From: JBJXFK01 sp046155505
Lineage (GTDB): Bacteria; Planctomycetota; Phycisphaerae; UBA1845; Fen-1342
Direction: 5' to 3'
Assembly: GCA_046155505.1 (NCBI GenBank)
Contig: JBJXFK010000327.1
Coordinates: 1 to 30,370 of the forward strand
Length of the DNA: 30,370 nucleotides
Shown: one piece after another, positions 21,597 to 28,594 of the stretch
Position numbering within the stretch: position 1 is the first letter of the stretch
Layout: every line of letters starts with the position of its first letter
Notes under the pieces: generated by a model
Told to the model about the DNA's origin: nothing
Database searches by the model: none
The model's input: the letters and a program-made list of their open reading frames with translations, nothing else
Made by a program: the position numbers and the translations under genes

Positions 21597-21767
21597 TTAG
21601 TCCGAGAGAACGCGGAAGACGAGGAACAGCACGCCGCCGGCGGTCAGGACTGACGCCGTCGAGGTGAGGAAATCGGTCCCGTCCACGCAGCCGTTGGTTT
21701 GCAGCATCGTCGCGCCGGCCGCGAGTGTCGCGGCCCATTTCACCCACGAAAGGCGATTGCGGTTCAT
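21597..21767 (-). CDS. Small single-pass or secreted protein, unknown function
   Basis: This 56-residue protein starts at 21767, where AGGA lies 6 nt upstream. It has a basic start (MNRNRLSWVK), a first hydrophobic stretch (WAATLAAGATML) ending at a cysteine (QTNGC, C27), and a second hydrophobic stretch near the C-terminus (VLTAGGVLFLVFRVL). The sequence before C27 is lipobox-like but not canonical, so lipidation is uncertain. I recognise no family. It converges on the repeat arrays downstream. Confidence 0.62.
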   Translation of the reverse strand: MNRNRLSWVKWAATLAAGATMLQTNGCVDGTDFLTSTASVLTAGGVLFLVFRVLSD

Positions 21768-22118
21768 TTGAAGTCCTGTTGGTAGAATGTTAGCGAAGCG
21801 GCGCGGCGACAAAGCCGCGCGTCGCGATGCGGAGAATATCGCGTGGTTGAGGTGGAACGTCAATACGGCAGGGCTGCGGGCGCGGGGCGCGGGGCGCGGG
21901 GCACGAACTTCGGGTACACCATCCGAACTCGGAGCGCGAGCGACGGGGTGACGTGCGAAGGCGAACGGGTCACGGCACTCGGGCGGTGTGTGTGGTGGAG
22001 TACTCCGCTGGTTTGTGCTTGGGGGGCAGGTGCCGCCGAACGGCGGATGCGGGCGGGGACGCCCGCGGTACATCAGAACGGGCTGGAAGCCCATAGCACA
22101 CGCTCGCTGGAGCTTGGC
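21768..22118. other. Gene-free, repeat-rich spacer
   Basis: No gene is seen. The stretch holds three perfect GCGCGGG heptamers (21880-21900), a degenerate copy of the ATCCGAAC...GCGAGCGA box (21920-21952), the palindrome GCGGGC/GCCCGC (22049-22066) and GGGCTGGAAGCCC (22081-22093). The plus frame is open across its later part, but its product is Arg/Gly-rich and lacks coding character. Confidence 0.6.
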
Positions 22119-22295
22119 GGTCACTCGCTTGCGCTTCGCGTGCGGATCGCTGGCGCGCGCATGCCGACGCGAACGGCCGTCGGCATGGCACCCGGCGCGA
22201 TCAATCGCTGCTCGTTACTCGCCGTTCGTCGCTCGATGCTCCCACTTGGCATTCTGCAGTCTCAACTCTGCACTTTGCATTTTTCACTTTGCGCT
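22119..22295 (-). repeat. Composite repeat, copy 3 (inverted), with a 13-unit heptamer array
   Basis: The box in inverted orientation (GGTCACTCGCTTGCGC..., 22119-22148) is followed by a palindrome ATGCCGACG/CGTCGGCAT (22161-22186). Then 13 heptamers follow in perfect register (22205-22295): TCGCTGC, TCGTTAC, TCGCCGT, TCGTCGC, TCGATGC, TCCCACT, TGGCATT, CTGCAGT, CTCAACT, CTGCACT, TTGCATT, TTTCACT, TTGCGCT. The first units are of the same TCGC type as the arrays at 8171 and 27354 reversed. The array ends 41 nt before a start codon. Confidence 0.8.
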
Positions 22296-22335
22296 CGGAT
22301 TTGCCGACTACACACCACTCAATAAGGAGGTTCGC

Positions 22336-23529
22336 ATGACAGTTCGATGGTTCAGCCGTATGGCTCTGACGAGCGCATTGCTCAGCAGCGTGGCGTTCGC
22401 ACAGGATCCCGACGCGACCGCGATCGTCAAGAAGGCCGACGACGCGGCCAAGGCGCTCAAGTCGGTTTCGTACAAGTCCAAGACGTGGGGCGAGGGCACG
22501 GCCAAGGAGCGCGTGCCCACCGGCGAGGCGAAGATCGTCACGCAGCGCACGGGCGACGAGCGTCCGCCGCTGTTTCGGCTCGAAGGTGAACTCGTCGGCA
22601 TGGCCGGGCCGCGCAAGCTGAGTATTGCGGTCGGCGAAAAGACCGCAGTGGCGATTCGCGCGGCGGAGAAGGAGTATTACGAGATGCCGGCCGAGGATGG
22701 CGCACGGCTGCTCGAAGGCATCGACGCGCTGCGCATGCAGGAGTACACCCACCCCGCGCCGTTTTCGGACGAGCTGGGCGGCGACGAACGCAAATACGAG
22801 GGTAAGAAGTCGATCGGCGGCGTCGAATGCCACGTAATTTTCGTGACCTATGCGGGCGGGATGCAGAAGTCGCGCTGGTTCTACGGTGTCGAGGACGGTC
22901 TACCGCGGCGCGTCGATCGCGTGGTCGATGCCGACGGCATTCGCGTGACCGAGATTCATGATCTCGACGTGAAGCCCAAGCTCGATGACAAGACGTTTAG
23001 CGTCGAGATTCCGAGCGGATACACGAAGGCCGCGATGGCGGGACGCAGCGCGCGAAATGCGACGGCGCAGGCGTCGGCTGAGCCGGAGGGGTTGCTGCCG
23101 AAGGGGTCGGTCGCGCCCGACTTTTCGCTGAGCACGCCGGACGGTAAGACGGTGACGCTGGCATCGCTGAAGGGCAAAGTTGTCGTGCTTGATTTCTGGG
23201 CGACGTGGTGCGGCCCGTGCAAGCTGGCCATGCCCGGCATTCAAAAGGTGGCGAGCGAGTTCAAGGATCGTGGCGTCGCGGTGTACGGCGTGAACCTGCG
23301 CGAGAACGCGGACGCCGACCCGGCCAAGTTCATGAAAGACAACGCGTACACCTATGGCTTGCTGCTGAAGGGCGACGACGTGGGCAAGGCGTATCGCGTG
23401 CAGGGAATTCCGGCGTTTTTTGTGCTCGACCGCGACGGCAAGGTCGTCTACTCGGCGACCGGTTATTCGGAAGACAATGAGAAGAAGCTGCGCGAAGTGG
23501 TGGACGCGGCTTCGAAACAGCCGCAGTAG
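22336..23529 (+). CDS. Exported LolA/DUF2092-like domain fused to a TlpA-type thioredoxin
   Basis: The 397-residue protein starts at 22336 after a perfect AGGAGG site 5 nt upstream. A signal peptide ends near residue 22 (LLSSVAFA). Residues about 25-230 resemble the DUF2092/LolA-like periplasmic fold (IVKKADDAAKALKSVSYKSK at the start, then FSDELGGDERKYEG...IGGVECHVIFVTY). A TlpA/ResA-type thioredoxin domain follows: APDFSLSTPDGKTVTL, the redox site WCGPC (C292, C295) and cis-proline in QGIPAFFVLD. Such domains reduce or exchange disulfides of exported proteins. The fusion suggests redox action linked to a lipid- or lipoprotein-binding fold, a pairing seen in planctomycete proteins; the substrate is unknown. 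Three tandem hairpins and a T-run follow the stop codon. Confidence 0.86.
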   Translation: MTVRWFSRMALTSALLSSVAFAQDPDATAIVKKADDAAKALKSVSYKSKTWGEGTAKERVPTGEAKIVTQRTGDERPPLFRLEGELVGMAGPRKLSIAVGEKTAVAIRAAEKEYYEMPAEDGARLLEGIDALRMQEYTHPAPFSDELGGDERKYEGKKSIGGVECHVIFVTYAGGMQKSRWFYGVEDGLPRRVDRVVDADGIRVTEIHDLDVKPKLDDKTFSVEIPSGYTKAAMAGRSARNATAQASAEPEGLLPKGSVAPDFSLSTPDGKTVTLASLKGKVVVLDFWATWCGPCKLAMPGIQKVASEFKDRGVAVYGVNLRENADADPAKFMKDNAYTYGLLLKGDDVGKAYRVQGIPAFFVLDRDGKVVYSATGYSEDNEKKLREVVDAASKQPQ

Positions 23530-23544
23530 TTTGCGGAATGGAGA

Positions 23545-23636
23545 GCAGCCGCCCTCGGCTGCTTCGCGCGCACCTTCTGGAGCAGCCGCCCTCGGCTGCT
23601 TTGCGCGCACCTTGTGGAGCAGCCGCCCTCGGCTGC
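23545..23636 (+). repeat. Three tandem 37-bp hairpin repeats
   Basis: The 18-nt palindrome GCAGCCGCCCTCGGCTGC occurs at 23545, 23582 and 23619, exactly 37 nt apart, separated by nearly identical linkers of the TTTGCGCGCACCTTGTGGA type. Each unit forms a 7-bp stem with a 4-nt loop. Only the last is followed by a T-run. Confidence 0.88.
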
Positions 23637-23647
23637 CTCTTTTTTTT
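23619..23647 (+). terminator. Intrinsic terminator of the TlpA-type gene
   Basis: Stem GCAGCCG/CGGCTGC with loop CCCT, then CTC and eight T residues (23640-23647). It is the third copy of the 37-bp repeat. It lies 90 nt after the stop codon in the right orientation to end the TlpA transcript. It is the best terminator in the window. Confidence 0.8.
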
Positions 23648-23678
23648 GCTTCGCGCTCGGCTTGCTGCGCGGGTTCGT

Positions 23679-23697
23679 CGGGTGGGCATCGCCCACG
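23679..23697. repeat. GGGTGGGCATCGCCCAC palindrome copy
   Basis: One more copy of the palindromic family seen at 6199, 6277 and 30244. It lies between the terminator of the TlpA gene and the stop codon of the convergent ABC ATPase gene. Confidence 0.7.
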
Positions 23698-23720
23698 ATT
23701 GCGTGTCGCGTGCATGGCGA

Positions 23721-24626
23721 TCACGCCCGCGAATGGCGGAAAATGCCGGATTCTTCGCCGCCGATGAGCAATTGCTCATACAAGCTGAGGCCCTGTTCGT
23801 CGGTCAGCGGGCCGCTGGCGCTGCCGGTCAGGAATTGATGAATGCGGCGGTCCTCGTCGGTCGGCAGCTTGGACGGGTCGGCGTCGCGCAACGCGTCGAA
23901 CGCGTCACGCGAGCCGACGCGCAGGATTTTGCCGCGTTCGAGCATGATCATGCGGTTGGCGATGCGAAAGGCCGAGTCCATTTCGTGTGTGACCACGATG
24001 CTCGTGACCTGAAGTTTGATTGAGTGGTCGAGGATGAGTTGGTCGATCGCCGACGATGTGACCGGATCGAGGCCCGCGCTGGGTTCATCGTAGAACAGGA
24101 TCTCGGGATCAAGCGCCGTGGCTCGCGCCAGCCCGGCGCGTTTTTTTTGCCCGCCGGAGAGCTGCGCCGGCAGCTTGTCGCGGTGCGGGAGCATGTGTAC
24201 CTGTTGCAGCTTCATGGTGACCACGATGTCGATCACGGTCGGGTCGATGCTGCTGTGTTCGCGGAGCGGCAGGGCGATGTTTTCGCCGACGGTCATCGAG
24301 CTGAACAGCGCACCGGACTGAAACAGAATGCCGAACCGTCGGCGGACGCGATCGAGCTCGGGGCCGGTGGCCTGCATTAGATCGACATTTTCGGCGTCGC
24401 GAATGTGGTAGACGATCGACCCGGCTTGCGGCTCGATCTCGCCGATGAGGCAATTGAGCAGCGTCGATTTTCCGCAACCCGACCCGCCCATGATGACCAG
24501 CGTTTCGCCGCGATAGACGTCGAAGGAGATGCCGTCGAGCACGCGCGTCGCGCCGCCGTCGGGCGCTGGGTATTCGACGACGAGGTCGCGGACGGAGAGC
24601 ACGATGTCGCGGGATTCGGACGGCAT
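23721..24626 (-). CDS. ABC transporter ATP-binding protein, MlaF/Ttg2A type
   Basis: The 301-residue ATPase has Walker A GGSGCGKST (47-55), signature LSGGQ (156-160), Walker B ILFYDE (176-181) and switch histidine H214 (VVTHEMDSAFRIANR). RRRFGILFQSGALFSSMTVGENIALPLREH-type sequence after Walker A is characteristic of MlaF, the ATPase of the Mla phospholipid-transport system of the outer envelope. The start at 24626 is inferred from domain position (IVLSVRDLVVEY follows); a longer frame exists and no good ribosome site is seen at any candidate. A roughly 30-residue C-terminal tail after the ATPase core has no known role. MlaE permease and MlaD substrate-binding genes, usually adjacent, are absent here, so the partner must lie elsewhere. 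Confidence 0.86.
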   Translation of the reverse strand: MPSESRDIVLSVRDLVVEYPAPDGGATRVLDGISFDVYRGETLVIMGGSGCGKSTLLNCLIGEIEPQAGSIVYHIRDAENVDLMQATGPELDRVRRRFGILFQSGALFSSMTVGENIALPLREHSSIDPTVIDIVVTMKLQQVHMLPHRDKLPAQLSGGQKKRAGLARATALDPEILFYDEPSAGLDPVTSSAIDQLILDHSIKLQVTSIVVTHEMDSAFRIANRMIMLERGKILRVGSRDAFDALRDADPSKLPTDEDRRIHQFLTGSASGPLTDEQGLSLYEQLLIGGEESGIFRHSRA

Positions 24627-24972
24627 AGCGTGGAGCTTACAGCATGAGCATTCGGACATGCCACTGGCGACTACGCCGCTTGGAGGAAAACGCATTGTCG
24701 GTGGTAATGGTACGAATAACACGTAGCTGCGGATTCGGCGCGCATCGTCCCTATTCGAATGACTCGCCGGTGCTCGGCGCGACATCGGGCCGGAACCGTT
24801 TGCGGTCTTCTGCGAAATCGCTTGGTGCAAGGCGACGACTCTGGTCTCACATCGGATGTGCCGGTTGCAACGATGCGCCATGCGCCAGTAATGCGGGCCG
24901 GCAGGAATGCCCGCCCCACCCCTGCGCTCGTGCGTTATCATCACGTTCGATTTGACGTGGAGGTGTGAGCGG
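24627..24972. other. Spacer between divergent ATPase and DJ-1 genes
   Basis: The 346-nt gap holds no gene I can support. It must contain both promoters. A short palindrome GCGGGC...GCCCGC lies near 24894-24914. No heptamer array is visible here, unlike in other spacers. Confidence 0.5.
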
Positions 24973-25509
24973 ATGTCGGCTCGATTACTCGACGGAAAAA
25001 ACGTGCTGGCGTTTGTCGGCGACGACTACGAAGATTTGGAGCTTTGGTATCCAAAGCTCCGCCTTGAAGAGGCCGGCGCGCGGGTCGTGATGGCCGGCGA
25101 GCAGGCCGGGCACGCGTATCGCGGCAAGCATGGCTATCCGGCCCGCAGCGATGTAGCGGTCGATTCTCTGGCGGCAGGTGATTTTGACGCGCTACTCGTT
25201 GGCGGCGGGTGGATGCCGGACAAGTTGCGGCGAAATGCGAAGGTTTTGCAAATAACGCGTGAAATGTTCATCGCGGGCAAGCTGGTGGCGACGATTTGTC
25301 ACGGGCCGTGGATTCTGATTTCGGCCGGGATCTGCCGCGGCGTATGCATGACCAGCACGCCGGGAATTCGCGACGATGTGGTGAATGCGGGCGCGGATTG
25401 GGTCGATGCCCCGGTGGTGGTGTACAAAAATCTGATTTCGAGCCGCCGACCGGCGGACTTGCCGGAATTTGGCGCGGCGATGGTGGCGTTTTTGTCGCGG
25501 TCGGCATGA
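24973..25509 (+). CDS. DJ-1/PfpI family protein
   Basis: The 178-residue cytoplasmic protein has the DJ-1/PfpI flavodoxin-like fold. The nucleophile elbow is complete: C109-H110 in ATICHGPWIL, with the upstream acidic motif YEDLELWYP (19-27) and LLVGGGWMPD. Family members act as proteases, glyoxalases or deglycases, or as stress-response chaperones; the exact activity cannot be assigned. The start at 24973 is preceded by GGAGG, about 10 nt upstream. The frame is open further upstream, but MSARLLDGKNVLAFVGDDYED is the natural start. The TPR lipoprotein gene begins 25 nt after the stop codon, so the two probably form an operon. Confidence 0.87.
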   Translation: MSARLLDGKNVLAFVGDDYEDLELWYPKLRLEEAGARVVMAGEQAGHAYRGKHGYPARSDVAVDSLAAGDFDALLVGGGWMPDKLRRNAKVLQITREMFIAGKLVATICHGPWILISAGICRGVCMTSTPGIRDDVVNAGADWVDAPVVVYKNLISSRRPADLPEFGAAMVAFLSRSA

Positions 25510-25534
25510 GGCCGCTCGCGTGAAGGGACAATTG

Positions 25535-27241
25535 ATGCGTACCTGCAATCTGTTGATGTTGTTCGGCACTACGCTAGGAATATTACTGGTCGCGGGCTGC
25601 GACGCGCCGGCGTCGCCGACGACTAGTGCGCCGACGGGTAGCGCGGCACCGACGCCAAGCCTTGCGCCGAGCGGCGTCACAAACGCCGGATCAAACGCGC
25701 CGGCGTCCGGCGGCGGAGCGACGGCGGAGGCAGCGCCAAGTGCGACGGCGGGCGTCGGTACGACATCGGGACACGTCGACGATTATCGCATGCCGAGCGC
25801 AGATGAGCTGAAACTCGCGGTGCCGGTACGCGGGCGGATTCAGGAGACGCTTAAGCAGATCACCGAGGACGGCAGCGACGACAAGCTGTTCGCGGCGCTG
25901 GGGGCGCTCTATTGGGTGAACGGCCCGCCGCAACTCGCGGTGAAGGCGTATCGACGGGCGCAGTCGCTCAATCCAAAGGACCATCGCTGGGCCTATCTGG
26001 AGAGTTTTCCGCATGAGAAAGCGGGCGATTTCAAGGCGGCGGCCGAAGCGTGTGCGCGGGCGTTTCAGCTCGATCCGACGTTTGCGCGGGCCGAACAGCG
26101 GCGCGGGCAATTGCTGACAAAGGTCGATCCCAAACAAGCGATCGAAGTGATGAAGGCGTGCGTCGCGCGAGACGCCACCGATGCGCTATCGATGCTCGGC
26201 ATCGGCGCGACGCTCGAGCAGCAGGGCGATGCGGCGGGGGCGCTTGAGTGGCTGCGCAAAGCGCTCGCGGCGTACCCGGAATTCTCGGTCGCCCAAAAGG
26301 CGATCGCGCGAATCCTCGAAAAGCAGGGTGACGCGGCGGGGGCGCAGCAGGCACTAGCGAGGGCGGCCCGCGGACAGCCGTTTCCGGTGCAGGATATCGT
26401 TCAATGGGAAGCGCTGGTCGTCGGGTGCGAGATCAACGAGATGGTGCGCACGGCGGTGATGAGCGCCGAGCAGAAAAATTTCGCCGACGCCGAGCGGCTG
26501 ATCATGATGGCGATGCAAATCGCGCCGAGCAGCATCGAGGTGCGACGCGCGATGGCCGGCGTGCGCATTTTGCAGAACAAGCCGCAGGAGGCGATCAGCG
26601 CGCTGACGCGCATTTTGGATGAGCATCCGAACGATCTGTCGGTGCGGGCCCAGCTCGGCGACCTGTACACACGAGCCAAGCGATTCGACGAGGCACTGGC
26701 CGAATTTCGCAAGGTGCTGGAGAAGGCGCCCAATGAGTCGCGCGTGCGGATGGCTTTGGGGCAGGCGCTCGTTCAAGCGGGAAAGCCCGACGAGGCGGCG
26801 GCGGAGTTCAAGAGCCTGATCGCGATTCAGCCGGAGTTTGACGGGCCGTACCTGGCGCTGTCGGACATCGCGCGGGCCAAGAAGGACTACGCCGAGATGG
26901 AGCGATTGCTGCGAGAGTGCTTGAAGCAGTCGCCGAACTCGTTGGTCGGATTGAACTCGCTCGCGTGGCACCTGGCGGCGCATCGCGATGCGGCAGTGCG
27001 CAAGCCGGAGGAAGCGTTACAACTGGCGACGCGGGTGGTGGAGTTATCGAAATCTCAACAGCATGAATTTCTGGACACGTTGGCGGTGGCGCTGGCGGCG
27101 ACGGGCAAGTTTGAGGACGCGCTCAAGCGGGTGGAGCAGGCGATCGCGCTGGCCCAGCAGTTGAAGGCGGGACCGATCATCCGCGAGTATCGCGGGCGGA
27201 TCGAGCAATTCAAGCAGCGCAAGCCGTACACCGATCCGTAA
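25535..27241 (+). CDS. TPR-repeat lipoprotein
   Basis: The 568-residue product starts at 25535 (AAGGGA upstream). A lipobox LVAGC puts the lipidated cysteine at C22. A Pro/Ala/Ser/Gly-rich linker follows to about residue 75, then a long run of tetratricopeptide repeats from about residue 100 to 560. Examples are ALGALYWVNGPPQLAVKAYRRAQ, SMLGIGATLEQQGDAAGALEWL, AQLGDLYTRAKRFDEALAEFRKVL and MALGQALVQAGKPDEAAAEFKSL. TPRs form a superhelical scaffold for protein binding, so this is an envelope-attached scaffold. Cysteine in the mature part is limited to a few residues. It follows the DJ-1 gene closely. Partner unknown. Confidence 0.86.
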   Translation: MRTCNLLMLFGTTLGILLVAGCDAPASPTTSAPTGSAAPTPSLAPSGVTNAGSNAPASGGGATAEAAPSATAGVGTTSGHVDDYRMPSADELKLAVPVRGRIQETLKQITEDGSDDKLFAALGALYWVNGPPQLAVKAYRRAQSLNPKDHRWAYLESFPHEKAGDFKAAAEACARAFQLDPTFARAEQRRGQLLTKVDPKQAIEVMKACVARDATDALSMLGIGATLEQQGDAAGALEWLRKALAAYPEFSVAQKAIARILEKQGDAAGAQQALARAARGQPFPVQDIVQWEALVVGCEINEMVRTAVMSAEQKNFADAERLIMMAMQIAPSSIEVRRAMAGVRILQNKPQEAISALTRILDEHPNDLSVRAQLGDLYTRAKRFDEALAEFRKVLEKAPNESRVRMALGQALVQAGKPDEAAAEFKSLIAIQPEFDGPYLALSDIARAKKDYAEMERLLRECLKQSPNSLVGLNSLAWHLAAHRDAAVRKPEEALQLATRVVELSKSQQHEFLDTLAVALAATGKFEDALKRVEQAIALAQQLKAGPIIREYRGRIEQFKQRKPYTDP

Positions 27242-27296
27242 CGGTCGGTCGTTTGACTACCCGGCGGTTCCGGGGTGCCCAAATTGAGGTCACTCC

Positions 27297-27388
27297 GGTC
27301 ACTCGCTTGCGCTTCGCGTTCGGATCGCTGACGCGATGCGTTCGGCGACCGAATCTGAACTCGCTACTCGCTACTTGATACTCGCTAC
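27297..27388 (-). repeat. Composite repeat, copy 4 (inverted)
   Basis: The inverted box GGTCACTCGCTTGCGC... (27297-27326) is followed by TTCGGCGACCGAA and five heptamers, TCTGAAC, TCGCTAC, TCGCTAC, TTGATAC and TCGCTAC (27354-27388). The last heptamer contains the stop codon of the FlgT_N-like gene on the minus strand (27385-27387). It lies between two convergent genes. Confidence 0.8.
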
Positions 27389-28590
27389 TGCTTCGCCGCC
27401 TTCGCTTGAATTCGCGTCGGCTTCAAATCGACCACTTCCATCCACTTGCTGAACGGCTCGTCAGTCAGCGTCTCGGCCAGATTCTCGGCCGATACCGTCG
27501 CCTTGATACGGAATTTTGCGATGCCCTTCGTGAAATCGCCGTCGGCCGACTTGATGCCTTCGACTTCGGCAAGCGCCTTTTTGATCCCGACGTAGGCCTT
27601 GAACTCCAGCCCCTCGATTTCCAGATCGATGTCGCCGCCCGCGGTGATGATCGTCGCCCACTGCTGCATCACCGACTCGTAAACGCGCACCGCCACGGGC
27701 GTATTCGCGACCGACGGGGCGGTCTGCGGGTCGGGGAACGTCGCGTTGACCAGCGCCACGCGCGCCGCCTGCGGCGAGAAAGAACGATGCGAACGCACGA
27801 GGGCCGACGTCTGCGGCAGCGATTCGCTGGCCAGCAGCCGGGCGGTATCGGCGTAGTACATCTTCACCTGCACGTCGCAGTTGTACGCCGCTGCCTTGAC
27901 GCCGTAGAGGTCGCGCAAGCCGGCTTGGTCAGCATTCGCGCTGCCGCGAATCAGGATGTGCGCGCCGGCGTCCTTGGCCATCGCCGCCAGTTTGGCCAGA
28001 TTGCCCTCGCGCAGGGCGTCGGCGTTTTCGCGCTTGGCGAGTTCCTCGACCGCCTGCCGCGCGACGAGGTCGAAGCCGGCCTTGGTGAACATTTCTTCGA
28101 TGCGGGTCGCGACGATCGAGTCGTCCTGCAACCGACCGTCGATCTTCTCGTCGATCCAGACCATGATCTTGGGCCGGCCGATCTGGTCGAGCACGTTTTG
28201 CACTTCGCCCCAGGTCTGCGCGACCGCGTCAGCCCGCACTTCGGCGGTGATCGTGACAATCACCGTGCCGCCCGCACCCTTTTCCTCGGACACGACATCG
28301 TAGTTTTTCACGACGCCTGCGGCCCGGCTATAGATCGTGTCGCGAACGAGGGCGAAGTCGCGCGTGTTCGAATAGGACGCGATTTGCACGCCCGCGCCCT
28401 GCTCCAATGCCATGCGCAGGGCGCGCTTGATCGCGTCGTCGCGATTCATGCCCTCGGCGGTGACCTTGACGCGTTTGACCTCGGCCTTGTCGGCGGGCTT
28501 TTCCGCTGCGCCGCCGACTTGCGCGGTCGCGCTCGGCAACACGAATACGAGACCGAGAATAGCGAGAACGCCGATGGTGCGGATGATCAT
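27385..28590 (-). CDS. Secreted FlgT_N-like envelope protein
   Basis: The 401-residue product has a signal peptide ending near residue 23 (LGLVFVLPSATA). The segment VKVTAEGMNRDDAIKRALRMALEQGAGVQI with FALVRDTIYSRAAGVVKNYDVV and a following strand VIVTITAEVR (about residues 41-118) matches the FlgT N-terminal domain pattern, also found in non-flagellar LPP20/CsgG-associated envelope proteins. The middle part (PKIMVWIDEKIDGR...AGAHILIRGSA) resembles the nucleoside-binding-like domains of FlgT and CsgG. No flagellar genes are nearby, so a non-flagellar envelope role is more likely. It starts 4 nt after the 485-residue gene and is last in the operon. Its stop codon lies in a heptamer array. Confidence 0.7.
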   Translation of the reverse strand: MIIRTIGVLAILGLVFVLPSATAQVGGAAEKPADKAEVKRVKVTAEGMNRDDAIKRALRMALEQGAGVQIASYSNTRDFALVRDTIYSRAAGVVKNYDVVSEEKGAGGTVIVTITAEVRADAVAQTWGEVQNVLDQIGRPKIMVWIDEKIDGRLQDDSIVATRIEEMFTKAGFDLVARQAVEELAKRENADALREGNLAKLAAMAKDAGAHILIRGSANADQAGLRDLYGVKAAAYNCDVQVKMYYADTARLLASESLPQTSALVRSHRSFSPQAARVALVNATFPDPQTAPSVANTPVAVRVYESVMQQWATIITAGGDIDLEIEGLEFKAYVGIKKALAEVEGIKSADGDFTKGIAKFRIKATVSAENLAETLTDEPFSKWMEVVDLKPTRIQAKAAKQ

Positions 28591-28594
28591 GGGT

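Noticed and set aside
21988..22335. N-terminal extension of the TlpA-fusion frame
   Set aside because: It covers palindromes and the heptamer array; AGGAGG and a signal peptide mark the start at 22336.
23545..23636. CRISPR array from the 37-bp repeats
   Set aside because: Only three units, and the linkers are near identical rather than unique spacers.
24627..24944. N-terminal extension of the MlaF-type ATPase
   Set aside because: The sequence lacks family features, and the ABC domain begins right after 24626.
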